64,000 nt of DNA from Homoserinimonas aerilata (GTDB lineage: Bacteria; Actinomycetota; Actinomycetes; Actinomycetales; Microbacteriaceae). Every line of letters begins with the position of its first letter. Position 1 is the stretch's first letter. Both the position numbers and the translations under genes were made by a program. Of the stretch, positions 20,501-27,389 are shown piece by piece. Under the pieces are notes generated by a model, which saw only the letters and a program-made list of their open reading frames with translations, was not told the origin of the DNA and did not search any database. The stretch is from NCBI RefSeq assembly GCF_006716125.1, contig NZ_VFOM01000001.1, positions 1,364,001 through 1,428,000 of the forward strand. The letters run 5' to 3'.

Positions 20501-20793
20501 TCAGGCCCATAGGCCTTCGCGGTCGCGTCATCCAGAGCCTTTCGAGTCTCGGCGACAGGGCTCGAGGGGCCGATCACTCGGATGGTGACGTCCACCTGAT
20601 CGCCGGTCATCGACGTCAGGGCATCTCGAACGCCCGCCTCTTCTGCAGCGCGAACGAGGAGCAACGATCCGGCAAGCACCGATCCGGCGATGACAGCGAC
20701 GGCAACGACGAGGGCAAACAGCCTGGATTGCGCGCGCCAGCGGCGTACTGCGAGGGCGCCGACCCACCCTCGAAGAGCCCCTGACGAATGAAT
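17596..20793 (-). CDS. FtsX-like ABC transporter permease (1065 aa), apparent AUU start
   Basis: Large permease partner of the preceding gene, with N-terminal helix (LFALVVAVAVIAGSVLAG), a long extracellular part and about ten helices in all. The only ATG/GTG/TTG in frame near the N terminus is GTG at 20679, which sits inside the first membrane helix and would truncate it. Upstream the frame is open back to TGA at 20802-20800, and ATT at 20793 lies 7 nt after a perfect GGAGGTG (20807-20801). I therefore place the start at the rare codon AUU (protein begins IHSSGALRGWVGAL). A frameshift near the 5' end is the alternative. Confidence 0.8.
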   Translation of the reverse strand: MHSSGALRGWVGALAVRRWRAQSRLFALVVAVAVIAGSVLAGSLLLVRAAEEAGVRDALTSMTGDQVDVTIRVIGPSSPVAETRKALDDATAKAYGPEVSWSSTGWVSSDWRTTAAGVYSYLVELDDPAAEAELVVGRWPTSGLGIAMPEAAARSLGVGVGDTFTLVNDETPVELHVDGLYRSSPDSGVFWQNDPLAAAGNAVDFAEPGRSFYFPVHAVGPLIAAPNGVDASHIPPAQLSVVEHPSFTSTGVAGLPALHERVADAEIEIARAAEYPGEMLIIDTKMDTALDAVSEGLTASRAAALIIILLVLVVVAVAVASVTRLLADARAAEFELLRSRGASWLQTSLAVAIDATAIAIVVALASPWGGVLLHALIVGSAPLNKAGLEQWVLPDAAVWSGAIAFAVVIAALIFVPSVAPRQLTATTWAPAMAVATESAVVVAAMLMVWRIAAVQPEGGDLLLTATPAVLLIAAVIIGSRVLIVATRGIAALTSKARGAILPLGGWFAARGPGRSAGAVLIALTVGASVVILGVNATWQQSVQNEAAVALGAPARVESGDVSIAPSIAASAAPVMRRDALISKTDPAGPGGPVPVAPAQVLGLSAAARAVLDEGPAAEAGGSAITRALTEAGSEDTGPMVPTGAVSLQAGVAFEGPEGVVAEVSIALEDAAGTITVVPLGSITAGTAVTLVAPIASDGLQEDVRLVAATMHLDSDVPLTGETPAELTIGTLTALTAEGTATSSQMTLRDASSWRGTNSNDEAEPPTVTVTDSEIRLDSVVGVSYSPVTYGAVGWDPSGAISAVVPESLMDDLDVEAGAQLQGFIAGTPVSFRIVADTSGVPGSATASDLAALESGLPSPSRMTSTIVVDGKALVHWLVQASAHGPLVDEFWLSGEVADASLTSDSNAGAIVDTATLAQGMMEAPLRAEIPATSAIAVWASVLLALAGFGARTAAISRSRRLESAQLRALGLSRRGMLGVASADAGAVAAGGIVIGLGAGLVTLMLVGTRVVTASGGMGVNLVVPWQAVTVLPLVLLGALAVISVGIANGQRRLPLPDLLRLGADG

Positions 20794-20873
20794 GACGGTT
20801 CACCTCCATTGGTGGCGTCATCTGATGCGACGGCCCTGCGGCAGTTTAGGGGATCATGCGACCAGCACGGCGA

Positions 20874-22841
20874 TCACTGGCTCGTCGACTCGGGGTCTTG
20901 GCTCTGGCCGAGCGTCGGGGACTGCCCGTCAGCAGCATCCGGGTCGCTCACCGCTGCGTCGGTGTCTGCCTCGGTGAGCGGCGGCGAAGCGGTCTCGAAG
21001 ATTTCGGTGAACGCCTCGTCTGCCGGTTCGTCGACCCACGGATGCTCGTCAAGCGAGTGGTCATATTCGGTCGAGACGAGCGCGAAGTCGTCCCCGTGCT
21101 CCTCCAACCCTGTGCGCACGCTGTGGCGGAGTGCCTGCCGCGCATACTTGTCTCGCAGGATCAGCGGGTCGCGCCTGAGGTCCTTCATCAGCGCGACCAT
21201 TATGAAGACGAGAATGAGCGCGAACGGCAGTGCCGCGATGATTGTCACGTTCTGCAGCGCGCGCAGGCCACTCCCCTCCACTCCTGTGGCAAGCAGCACC
21301 GCGGCGATCACGCCAACGAGCGTGCCCCACGTGATTGTGACCCAGCGTTTGGGGGTGGGGCGACCCTGCTGCGACATGGTTCCCATGACGAGGGATGCCG
21401 AGTCGGCACCGGTGATGAAGAAGATCGCGATGAGGAGGATCAGCAGGATGTTCGTGATCTCGGTGAACGGAAGGTTCGCGAGTACACCGAAGAGCACATT
21501 CTCGGGCGGTGTCGTCGGCAGCTCGGCCCCGTTCATCTGCTGATCGATCGCGGTCGACCCGAAGATCGCGAACCAGATCAGAGAGATCAGTGACGGCACG
21601 AGGATCACGACCGTCACGAACTGTCGGATTGTGCGGCCTCGAGAGATCTTGGCGATGAACATGCCGACGAATGGTGACCACGAGATCCACCAGGCCCAGT
21701 AGAAGATCGTCCAGGCGGCGAGGAACTGCTCCGTCGCCTCGCCCTGCGCGCCGGAACGCCCCATCATCTGCGGAAGGTTATTGATGAACTCAAACGCGAT
21801 CGTGGGGATCATGTTCATGATCAGCAGGGTCGGGCCGACGAAGAAGACGAACAGCGACAGAACGATGGCCGCGACAGAGTTGGTGTTCGACAGCGCCTGG
21901 ATTCCTTTGGAGACACCGGATGCTGCGGATGCGATGAAGCACGCGGTGAGAACCGCAATCACGGCGATGAGAACCCCGTTGCCGATCTCGCCGATGCCGG
22001 AGACGATCTCGATGCCGTGGCCGATCTGCAGGGCGCCCAGGCCAAGGGATGCGGCGGTGCCGAACAGTGTCACGAGGATCGAGAAGATGTCGATCGTCTT
22101 GCCGAGTGGCCCGGTCGTCTTGTTCTCCCCCAGCAGCGGTGCGAAAACCGACGAGATCAGTGGTGTGCGCCCGCGACGGAACGACCCGTACGCGATCGCC
22201 ACACCCACCAGCGCATAGAACGACCATGCCTGCGGCCCCCAGTGGTACAGCACCTGGGCTTGTGCGGTCTGCATGGCCTCGAGCGTGCCGCCCTCGACTG
22301 TTCCCGGCGGCGGTGTCTCGAAGAAGGTCAGAGGCTCCGCAGCCCCCCAGAAAACCAGGCCGATGCCCATGCCTGCGGCGAACAGCATCGAGATCCACGA
22401 GAACATCGAGAACTCGGGGGCTTCATCATCACGCCCGAGGCTGATGCGACCGTACTTGCTGACGCCAAGAAAAATCATGAACAGCAGAATCGCCGTCGCC
22501 ACCGAGGTGAAGAACACCCCCGTGTACTCGATCACCCAGTTCAGCGAGGACTGCGCGGTCGCGGCGAGGTTATCGCCAGCCAAGATGCCCCAGCCGATGA
22601 AGGCGACGGTGAAGGCCGCGGCGACACCGAACACCAGCCAGTCGGTGCGGTAGACCCGCCCGGTCTGCTCCACCCCCACTCCGGGGATCAGCGCCGGATG
22701 CACACCCTTCGGCGCCAGGCCTTTCAGCCCGCGGGCGATGTTTCGTGCTACTCCTGCGGCGTGGGCGCCTGGACGCGCCGCAGACCGCGACGTGTTGTTG
22801 GCGTTGTCATCCGTTCCGTGATCGCTGTTCACGAGTCCCAT
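20874..22841 (-). CDS. BCCT-family transporter (betaine/choline/carnitine)
   Basis: A 655-residue secondary transporter with twelve predicted helices between cytoplasmic tails of about 65 and 110 residues. The BCCT signature WWISWSPFVGMFIAKISRGRTIRQF region and the aromatic GMGIGLVFWGAAEP motif are present. It probably takes up glycine betaine or a related osmolyte with sodium. Charged terminal tails are typical of osmosensing members such as BetP. It begins 33 nt after a marR gene on the same strand and may be co-transcribed. Confidence 0.9.
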   Translation of the reverse strand: MGLVNSDHGTDDNANNTSRSAARPGAHAAGVARNIARGLKGLAPKGVHPALIPGVGVEQTGRVYRTDWLVFGVAAAFTVAFIGWGILAGDNLAATAQSSLNWVIEYTGVFFTSVATAILLFMIFLGVSKYGRISLGRDDEAPEFSMFSWISMLFAAGMGIGLVFWGAAEPLTFFETPPPGTVEGGTLEAMQTAQAQVLYHWGPQAWSFYALVGVAIAYGSFRRGRTPLISSVFAPLLGENKTTGPLGKTIDIFSILVTLFGTAASLGLGALQIGHGIEIVSGIGEIGNGVLIAVIAVLTACFIASAASGVSKGIQALSNTNSVAAIVLSLFVFFVGPTLLIMNMIPTIAFEFINNLPQMMGRSGAQGEATEQFLAAWTIFYWAWWISWSPFVGMFIAKISRGRTIRQFVTVVILVPSLISLIWFAIFGSTAIDQQMNGAELPTTPPENVLFGVLANLPFTEITNILLILLIAIFFITGADSASLVMGTMSQQGRPTPKRWVTITWGTLVGVIAAVLLATGVEGSGLRALQNVTIIAALPFALILVFIMVALMKDLRRDPLILRDKYARQALRHSVRTGLEEHGDDFALVSTEYDHSLDEHPWVDEPADEAFTEIFETASPPLTEADTDAAVSDPDAADGQSPTLGQSQDPESTSQ

Positions 22842-22874
22842 ACTTGCAGCAACTGCGTGCGGTCGGCCGCCGCA

Positions 22875-23333
22875 TCAGGCTGATTCGGGTTTGTGGGCCT
22901 GCAGCAGTTTGGCGAGAAGAGAATTGAGCTGCTGACGCTCGGCCGCGTCAAGCCCGACGAGGAGTTCGCCCTGGGCGACGTCAGCGTGCCGCTGGATCTC
23001 GTCGAGGTAGCGGATGCCTGCGTCGGTGAGCGTGACGAGGTTGCGTCGTCGGTCGGCGGGGTTGGCCTTGCGGTTGACGTGCCCACCAGCCTCAAGCCGG
23101 GCAGTGATGCCACTCACGTCGTTGCGATCGAGGCCCAGCCGCCTGCCAAGGTCGGCCTGACTGAGCGACCCATACTCTTCGAGAGCGGCGAGTACGGCGA
23201 ACTCTGCGCGGGCGGACAGCGGCATGTGGCGCGCAGTCATACGGGCACCGATCGTGGAGACCTTGTTCGCCTGCCAGCTCGCCAGCGCGTGCAGCCGCGC
23301 CGGGGATTGAAGTCCGTCATCCGCCTCTTTCAT
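22875..23333 (-). CDS. MarR-family transcriptional regulator
   Basis: A 152-residue MarR dimeric repressor with recognition region LSQADLGRRLGLDRNDVSGITARLEAGGHV and wing NPADRRRNLV. I choose ATG 23333 over GTG 23357 because the latter would lie inside a candidate operator (23349-23363). It is divergent from an SDR gene and upstream of the BCCT transporter; both are likely targets. Confidence 0.87.
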   Translation of the reverse strand: MKEADDGLQSPARLHALASWQANKVSTIGARMTARHMPLSARAEFAVLAALEEYGSLSQADLGRRLGLDRNDVSGITARLEAGGHVNRKANPADRRRNLVTLTDAGIRYLDEIQRHADVAQGELLVGLDAAERQQLNSLLAKLLQAHKPESA

Positions 23334-23348
23334 ACACCGAGGATATCC

Positions 23349-23407
23349 GTTGGTCACCTCAACGCAATCCGTGCTACGTTGGGGATATCAACGTTGGCAT
23401 AGCCAAC
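23349..23407. promoter_or_regulatory. Three GTTG-N7-CAAC MarR operators
   Basis: Three 15-bp inverted repeats of identical form occur in the divergent marR/SDR gap: GTTGGTCACCTCAAC (23349-23363), GTTGGGGATATCAAC (23378-23392) and GTTGGCATAGCCAAC (23393-23407). The third has perfect 6-bp arms and abuts the second. Identical geometry and position make them the probable MarR binding sites. Confidence 0.75.
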
Positions 23408-23462
23408 ACTACCTGTGAGCGCGTCGCCATTGGGCGCGCACCGATCCTTCAGGAGCGATCTC

Positions 23463-24212
23463 ATGACTGACAGCCTCACTCATCCCGACCTTTCCGGCCG
23501 GCACATCCTCATCCCGGGCGGCACCGGCGGCGTCGGCGAGGGCGCAGTCCGCGCCTATCTCGCCGCCGGAGCTGACGTCGTGGTCCCGACCCGCAGCACG
23601 GCCCGCGCAGACGAGTTCCGCACCGCACTCGGTGATGCAGCATCCGAACACCTGCACCTTGTCGTGCACGACTACACGACCTTCGCCGGGGCTGAGGAAC
23701 TCGTGAACACGATGGTGATGCAGCTCGGCAGCGTCGATGACGTGGTCGCCCCGATCGGCGGCTGGTGGTCGGGAAAGCGGCTGTGGGAGATCGACGAGGA
23801 TGACTGGCAGTCGGCGTTCGTCGGGCTCGCGACCACCCACATGGCGGTCCTGCGCGCTGCCCTGCCCCGCATGACCGCTCAGGGCGCTTACTCCATCGTG
23901 GTCGGCCAGTCCGCACACTACGCGGTGCCCGGCAGCGGTCTGGTCAGTATGGAGCAGAGCGCACTCGCGATGATGCAGCAGGTGCTTGCCGCCGAGCTGG
24001 GAGGCAGCAAGCGCGTCTTCCTGCTCGAGCTTGGCCCGGTGGCGACCCGTTTCATCGCCCACAGCGCCCCCAACCTGGTCACCTCCGAGCAGATCGGCGC
24101 GGTTGCGGTCGCCGTCTCCGCAGCTCCCGACCTGCCTGGGCAGCTGGTGCACCTCCCGAACCGGGCCAAGGCCGATGAGGCCCTCGCAGCCTTCGGGCAG
24201 TCGACGAGGTAA
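23463..24212 (+). CDS. Short-chain dehydrogenase/reductase-like protein lacking catalytic Tyr/Lys
   Basis: A 249-residue SDR-fold protein with NAD(P) motif PGGTGGVGEG near residue 18 and the NAG-like region VVAPIGGWW. Where classical SDRs have YxxxK, alignment on the following ALxxMMxxLAAEL helix gives VSMEQ (Tyr to Val, Lys to Gln). It may have another chemistry or be a binding protein. CAGGAG precedes the ATG at 23463. The divergent MarR and operators indicate stress-inducible expression. Confidence 0.8.
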   Translation: MTDSLTHPDLSGRHILIPGGTGGVGEGAVRAYLAAGADVVVPTRSTARADEFRTALGDAASEHLHLVVHDYTTFAGAEELVNTMVMQLGSVDDVVAPIGGWWSGKRLWEIDEDDWQSAFVGLATTHMAVLRAALPRMTAQGAYSIVVGQSAHYAVPGSGLVSMEQSALAMMQQVLAAELGGSKRVFLLELGPVATRFIAHSAPNLVTSEQIGAVAVAVSAAPDLPGQLVHLPNRAKADEALAAFGQSTR

Positions 24213-24327
24213 GCGCAGGCAAGCTCGACCACCGCGCCTTCGCATTGGGCGACTTACACGCACGACCATGAGCGCGAAATTGGCGATAACCGGGCGTCGC
24301 AGTGCCTCTCAGGCGGATGATGGTCGC

Positions 24328-24786
24328 ATGACGACTGAGTCAGCTGGCGCAAGCCCAAACCACGACACGGAGCGTGCGGCGTCGACGCACCGCGCCGCGG
24401 ACTGGTACGAACTGTTCTTTGACCTTGTCTTCGTCGTGGTCATCGCGATCTCGGCAGGGTTGCTGGAGAAGGACATGAGCTTCGCCGCGGTCGTGGCCTT
24501 CCTGCTGCTGCTCTTTCCGCTGTGGTGGACGTGGGTGAACCTGATGGTCACCAATAACCTCTTCGGCGCCAGCCATCGCTCCATTGGGGTGCTCGTCATC
24601 ACGGCGATGCCTGGCGCGGCGGCGATGGCGATCGCGATCTCAGCGGGCATTGAGCATTCGGCATGGCTGTTCGCGGCCGGAGCGATCTGGATTCGACTCG
24701 TGCTGCTCGTGATGTGGCTGGTGCCGCATGCGAGGGGGCGGCAGCCTTTCTCGATCTGGCGAACATTGGGACTGCTGCACGGATAG
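24328..24786 (+). pseudogene. ltrA: LtrA-like membrane protein, truncated by IS element
   Basis: The N-terminal 147 residues of a low-temperature-requirement A (LtrA) family membrane protein (DWYELFFDLVFVVVIAI motif, about four helices). The reading frame then enters the left end of the IS (24768) and stops at TAG 24784-24786 after five or six IS-derived residues. Full LtrA proteins are about 370-400 residues, so more than half is missing. The remainder is not on the other side of the IS. Confidence 0.75.
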
Positions 24787-24799
24787 GTGACAGTTATAG

Positions 24800-25687
24800 T
24801 CACGCCACCAGTGCGACGGTCGTGTTCATGATGGTCTCGAATTCGACGGGCGTCAAACGCCCCAGAGCGGCTTGCCGTCGGCGTCGGTGATAGGTGCGTT
24901 CGATCCAGGTCACGATCGCGATGCGCAGCTGCTCGCGGGTTGTCCAGGAGCGATGGTCGAGGACGTTCTTTTGCAGCAGCGCAAAGAACGATTCCATCGC
25001 GGCGTTGTCTCCGCATGATGCAACCCGGCCCATTGATCCGACCAGGCGGTTGCGGGATAGAGCACGCAGGAATTTTCGGCTTCGAAATTGCGATCCGCGG
25101 TCGGAGTGGACCACGCACCCGGCGACGTCACCGCGCATCTGGACGGCGTTCTCCAGCGCGCGGACAGCGAGACTCGACTTCATCCGCGAGTCGATCGAGT
25201 ACCCGACGATCTTGTTCCCGAACACGTCTTTAATCGCGCAGAGGTAGAGCTTGCCCTCTGCGGTCTTGTGTTCGGTGATGTCGGTCAGCCAGAGCTGGTT
25301 CGGACCCTCGGCGGTGAACTCGTGCCGGACCCGCCCGCTCTCATCGGTGACCGTGCAGAGGTCGTCGTGAACGGCAGGGCCGGGTTTCTTGCCGTTCTTG
25401 CCCCGTTTCTTCCCGAACACACTCCACCAGCCGTTCGCGGCCGTGATGCGCCACGCGGTCCGGTCCGCCATTGATTCCCCGGCGTCGCGGGCCTCGTCTG
25501 CGAGCAACCGGTGACCGAACTCGGGGTCGTCCTTGTGCGCGTCGAACAACGCGTTCGCACGATATGCCTGCACTACCTCGCTGGTCGTGATGGGGTCAGC
25601 CAGCCACCGGTAGTAAGGCTGGCGAGCAAGCTTCAATACCCGACACGTCACCGTCACGGGGATCCCCGCAGCGGCGAGCTCTGTCAC
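24800..25687 (-). CDS. IS3-family transposase OrfB (DDE integrase domain)
   Basis: A 295-residue transposase with an N-terminal HTH-like region and an rve-type integrase core. DDE residues are visible in WLTDITEH, VVHSDRGSQF and NAAMESFFALLQK. Starts at GTG 25687 in a GTGA overlap with orfA, so it is made by coupled re-initiation or by a -1 frameshift fusion as in other IS3 elements. It appears intact. Confidence 0.92.
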   Translation of the reverse strand: MTELAAAGIPVTVTCRVLKLARQPYYRWLADPITTSEVVQAYRANALFDAHKDDPEFGHRLLADEARDAGESMADRTAWRITAANGWWSVFGKKRGKNGKKPGPAVHDDLCTVTDESGRVRHEFTAEGPNQLWLTDITEHKTAEGKLYLCAIKDVFGNKIVGYSIDSRMKSSLAVRALENAVQMRGDVAGCVVHSDRGSQFRSRKFLRALSRNRLVGSMGRVASCGDNAAMESFFALLQKNVLDHRSWTTREQLRIAIVTWIERTYHRRRRQAALGRLTPVEFETIMNTTVALVA

Positions 25688-25992
25688 GAGCGGGTAGAAC
25701 CTTTTCCCGGCAGATTCGCCTGCGACAGATACGCCGCCGCACGGCGGAGCACCTCATTCTCTTGCTCGAGCAGACGAATCCTCTGACGCGCTTCCCGCAA
25801 CTCCGCGGCCTCACCACGGCTTTCGCCGGGCTTGACCCCGTCGTCGACCGCCGCGCGCTGCAACCACTTATGCAACGTCACCGCATGGACACCGAAATCT
25901 TTCGCGACCTGCTTGATCGTCACACCAGGCTCACGGCCCCGCGCGACGCGCACGACGTCATCACGGAACTCTCGCGGATAGGGCTTAGGCAT
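25684..25992 (-). CDS. IS3-family transposase OrfA (helix-turn-helix)
   Basis: A 102-residue OrfA with a transposase-8 type HTH (EFRDDVVRVARG...TIKQVAKDFGVHAVTLHKWL) and a C-terminal leucine zipper (LREARQRIRLLEQENEVLRRA). The start at 25992 gives MPKPYPREF, the usual IS3 beginning. Confidence 0.9.
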   Translation of the reverse strand: MPKPYPREFRDDVVRVARGREPGVTIKQVAKDFGVHAVTLHKWLQRAAVDDGVKPGESRGEAAELREARQRIRLLEQENEVLRRAAAYLSQANLPGKGSTRS

Positions 25993-26061
25993 GATGCCAT
26001 CCTTCCAGGCCAACCCTCCGGGCTAGCCAGATCAGATGTCACCTATTCGTGCAGCAGTCCC

Positions 26062-26160
26062 GCACGTGCCGGGGTCTTCGTCGCGCTGGGTGCAGCGATC
26101 CTCGCTGGCGGCGGCGTGACGTGGATGAACTGGCTCATTCAGTTGGGTGAGCAGCTGTAG
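26062..26160 (+). pseudogene. C-terminal remnant of a DUF6112-like conjugation membrane protein
   Basis: Immediately right of the IS the plus strand reads ARAGVFVALGAAILAGGGVTWMNWLIQLGEQL and stops. It parallels RGKLGVLISCGAAVICGASVTLINFFWNVGQQV, the end of the intact gene at 27044-27355. It is the last 30 or so residues of a paralogue whose 5' part has been lost at the IS. Confidence 0.7.
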
Positions 26161-26259
26161 TTTTCGCTGTCACGCAGTCCCACGCGCGCCACTTCACACA
26201 CCACTAGGTCTCGGGCAAATTCAGCGTAGGAACGGCGAATCAGCGAGAGATGGTCTGCT

Positions 26260-26898
26260 CTAGTTCTTGCCAGACAACAGCGCCGCGAAGGCTACTCCGA
26301 AGCTTGCGATGTTAGCGGCACCTGCGCCTTTATCCGCGACATTAAGCGCCTTCAACACAAACCCTTTCTTTCGCTCTGGCAAAGCAGCGATCATCGTATC
26401 CCGAAGATCACCGATCTCTTGCTCACTCAAGCCGCCGCTGTTTAAGACTTTCGACCAGAAATCGATAACGTCCACTTTCAGATGCCCGGGTGTCAGAGAT
26501 GAGCGGACGAGCGCAGGGTTCGGCGATTCACGCAGCTTTTCGGTGAGAACATCTTTGAGGAATGGATCCTTTACGTGGAGCACCAACTCATCCCCGCTCT
26601 TATCCACCGCGTTCAGCGTGACGCAGTCATTGTCGAGCAGCTCGTTCCAATCCCATGTGGTCTTTCCACGATATTGACGTTGCTGAGCTTTGAAGCGCAG
26701 TGTCCGAATCTTGGTCAGATTAGTGGAAAGTTCCTGAGCGAGTCGCACGTCGCTCCATTCAAGTTTGAGTTTTCCCGCTTCTACAAGAAGCAAAAATAGG
26801 CGGAACTCAAGTTCCGATTTTGACAACGACCCCCACGGGATTCTGAGGAGATCATCGGCGAACTCAGCGAAGACGGTGCTACCGGAAGGCTTGCTCAT
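26260..26898 (-). CDS. Hypothetical protein in low-GC insert within conjugation operon
   Basis: A 212-residue soluble protein. Visible parts are an N-terminal helical block (LSKSELEFRLFLLLVEAGKLKL), a possible winged-helix-like stretch (SDVRLAQELSTNLTKIRTLRFKAQQRQY), a middle charged region, and a C terminus with two short hydrophobic stretches (AANIASFGVAFAALLSGKN). GC content is about 50 percent, well below its neighbours, and it runs against the conjugation genes between two related membrane-protein genes. This looks like a recently acquired accessory gene; defence or regulatory roles are possible but unproven. The start may be GTG at 26904. Confidence 0.6.
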   Translation of the reverse strand: MSKPSGSTVFAEFADDLLRIPWGSLSKSELEFRLFLLLVEAGKLKLEWSDVRLAQELSTNLTKIRTLRFKAQQRQYRGKTTWDWNELLDNDCVTLNAVDKSGDELVLHVKDPFLKDVLTEKLRESPNPALVRSSLTPGHLKVDVIDFWSKVLNSGGLSEQEIGDLRDTMIAALPERKKGFVLKALNVADKGAGAANIASFGVAFAALLSGKN

Positions 26899-26930
26899 CG
26901 GCACAGCCTATCGACCAGGCGGTTGATTCC

Positions 26931-26998
26931 AGCGTCGACAACTTGGCCCCACTTTCCATCGAGGAGTGGACACGACGGTGCACCTTGTTGTCGACGCT
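26931..26998. repeat. Perfect 12-bp inverted repeat between divergent genes
   Basis: AGCGTCGACAAC (26931-26942) and GTTGTCGACGCT (26987-26998) are perfect inverted copies 44 bp apart, between the low-GC gene and the conjugation operon. Each also contains GTCGAC. It may be an operator pair or the edge of an inserted segment. Confidence 0.6.
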
Positions 26999-27043
26999 GT
27001 TTCACGATCCGCCGCCAAGGCGCCCCGACTGCAAGGAGCCACC

Positions 27044-27355
27044 GTGTTTGAACTCATCACGACCATCACCTCAGCCCTGCCGATGGACATCGACATCACC
27101 CCGAACGACTCGGGGCTGCCGGGGATCGCGCAGCTGCGCACCATCGTCGGCGCCGTCATGACGATCGGCTTGATTCTCTCCGTGCTCGCGCTCATCATCT
27201 CGGCGATCGTCTGGGGATTCGGATCGAACTCGTCCAACCCGCACCTCGCGTCTCGCGGCAAGCTCGGCGTGCTCATCTCCTGTGGTGCCGCCGTCATTTG
27301 CGGCGCATCGGTGACGCTCATCAATTTCTTCTGGAACGTCGGACAGCAGGTCTGA
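27044..27355 (+). CDS. DUF6112-like small membrane protein of conjugation system
   Basis: A 103-residue protein with two hydrophobic helices (about residues 35-60 and 76-98), similar in size and layout to VirB2/TrbC pilin-like proteins and to DUF6112 proteins that precede TrbL/SCO6880 genes in actinobacterial ICEs. GTG at 27044 follows AAGGAG; a longer ATG start at 26966 would cross the inverted repeat. It is 34 nt before the TrbL-like gene, in the same operon. Confidence 0.72.
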   Translation: MFELITTITSALPMDIDITPNDSGLPGIAQLRTIVGAVMTIGLILSVLALIISAIVWGFGSNSSNPHLASRGKLGVLISCGAAVICGASVTLINFFWNVGQQV

Positions 27356-27389
27356 GACTCACCCATCCATCACTTCCGGGAGGCCTGCG

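Larger units (their letters stand above)
24768..26061 (-). mobile_element. IS3-family insertion sequence (1294 bp)
   Basis: Bounded by 25-bp terminal inverted repeats with one mismatch: left 24768-24792 (begins GGGACTGCTGCACG, ends TAGGTGACA) and right 26037-26061. It encodes orfA and orfB on the minus strand with a GTGA overlap. Flanking bases (CATT on the left, GCAC on the right) show no target duplication, and the genes on each side are unrelated fragments, so this copy sits at a recombination joint. Confidence 0.88.
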
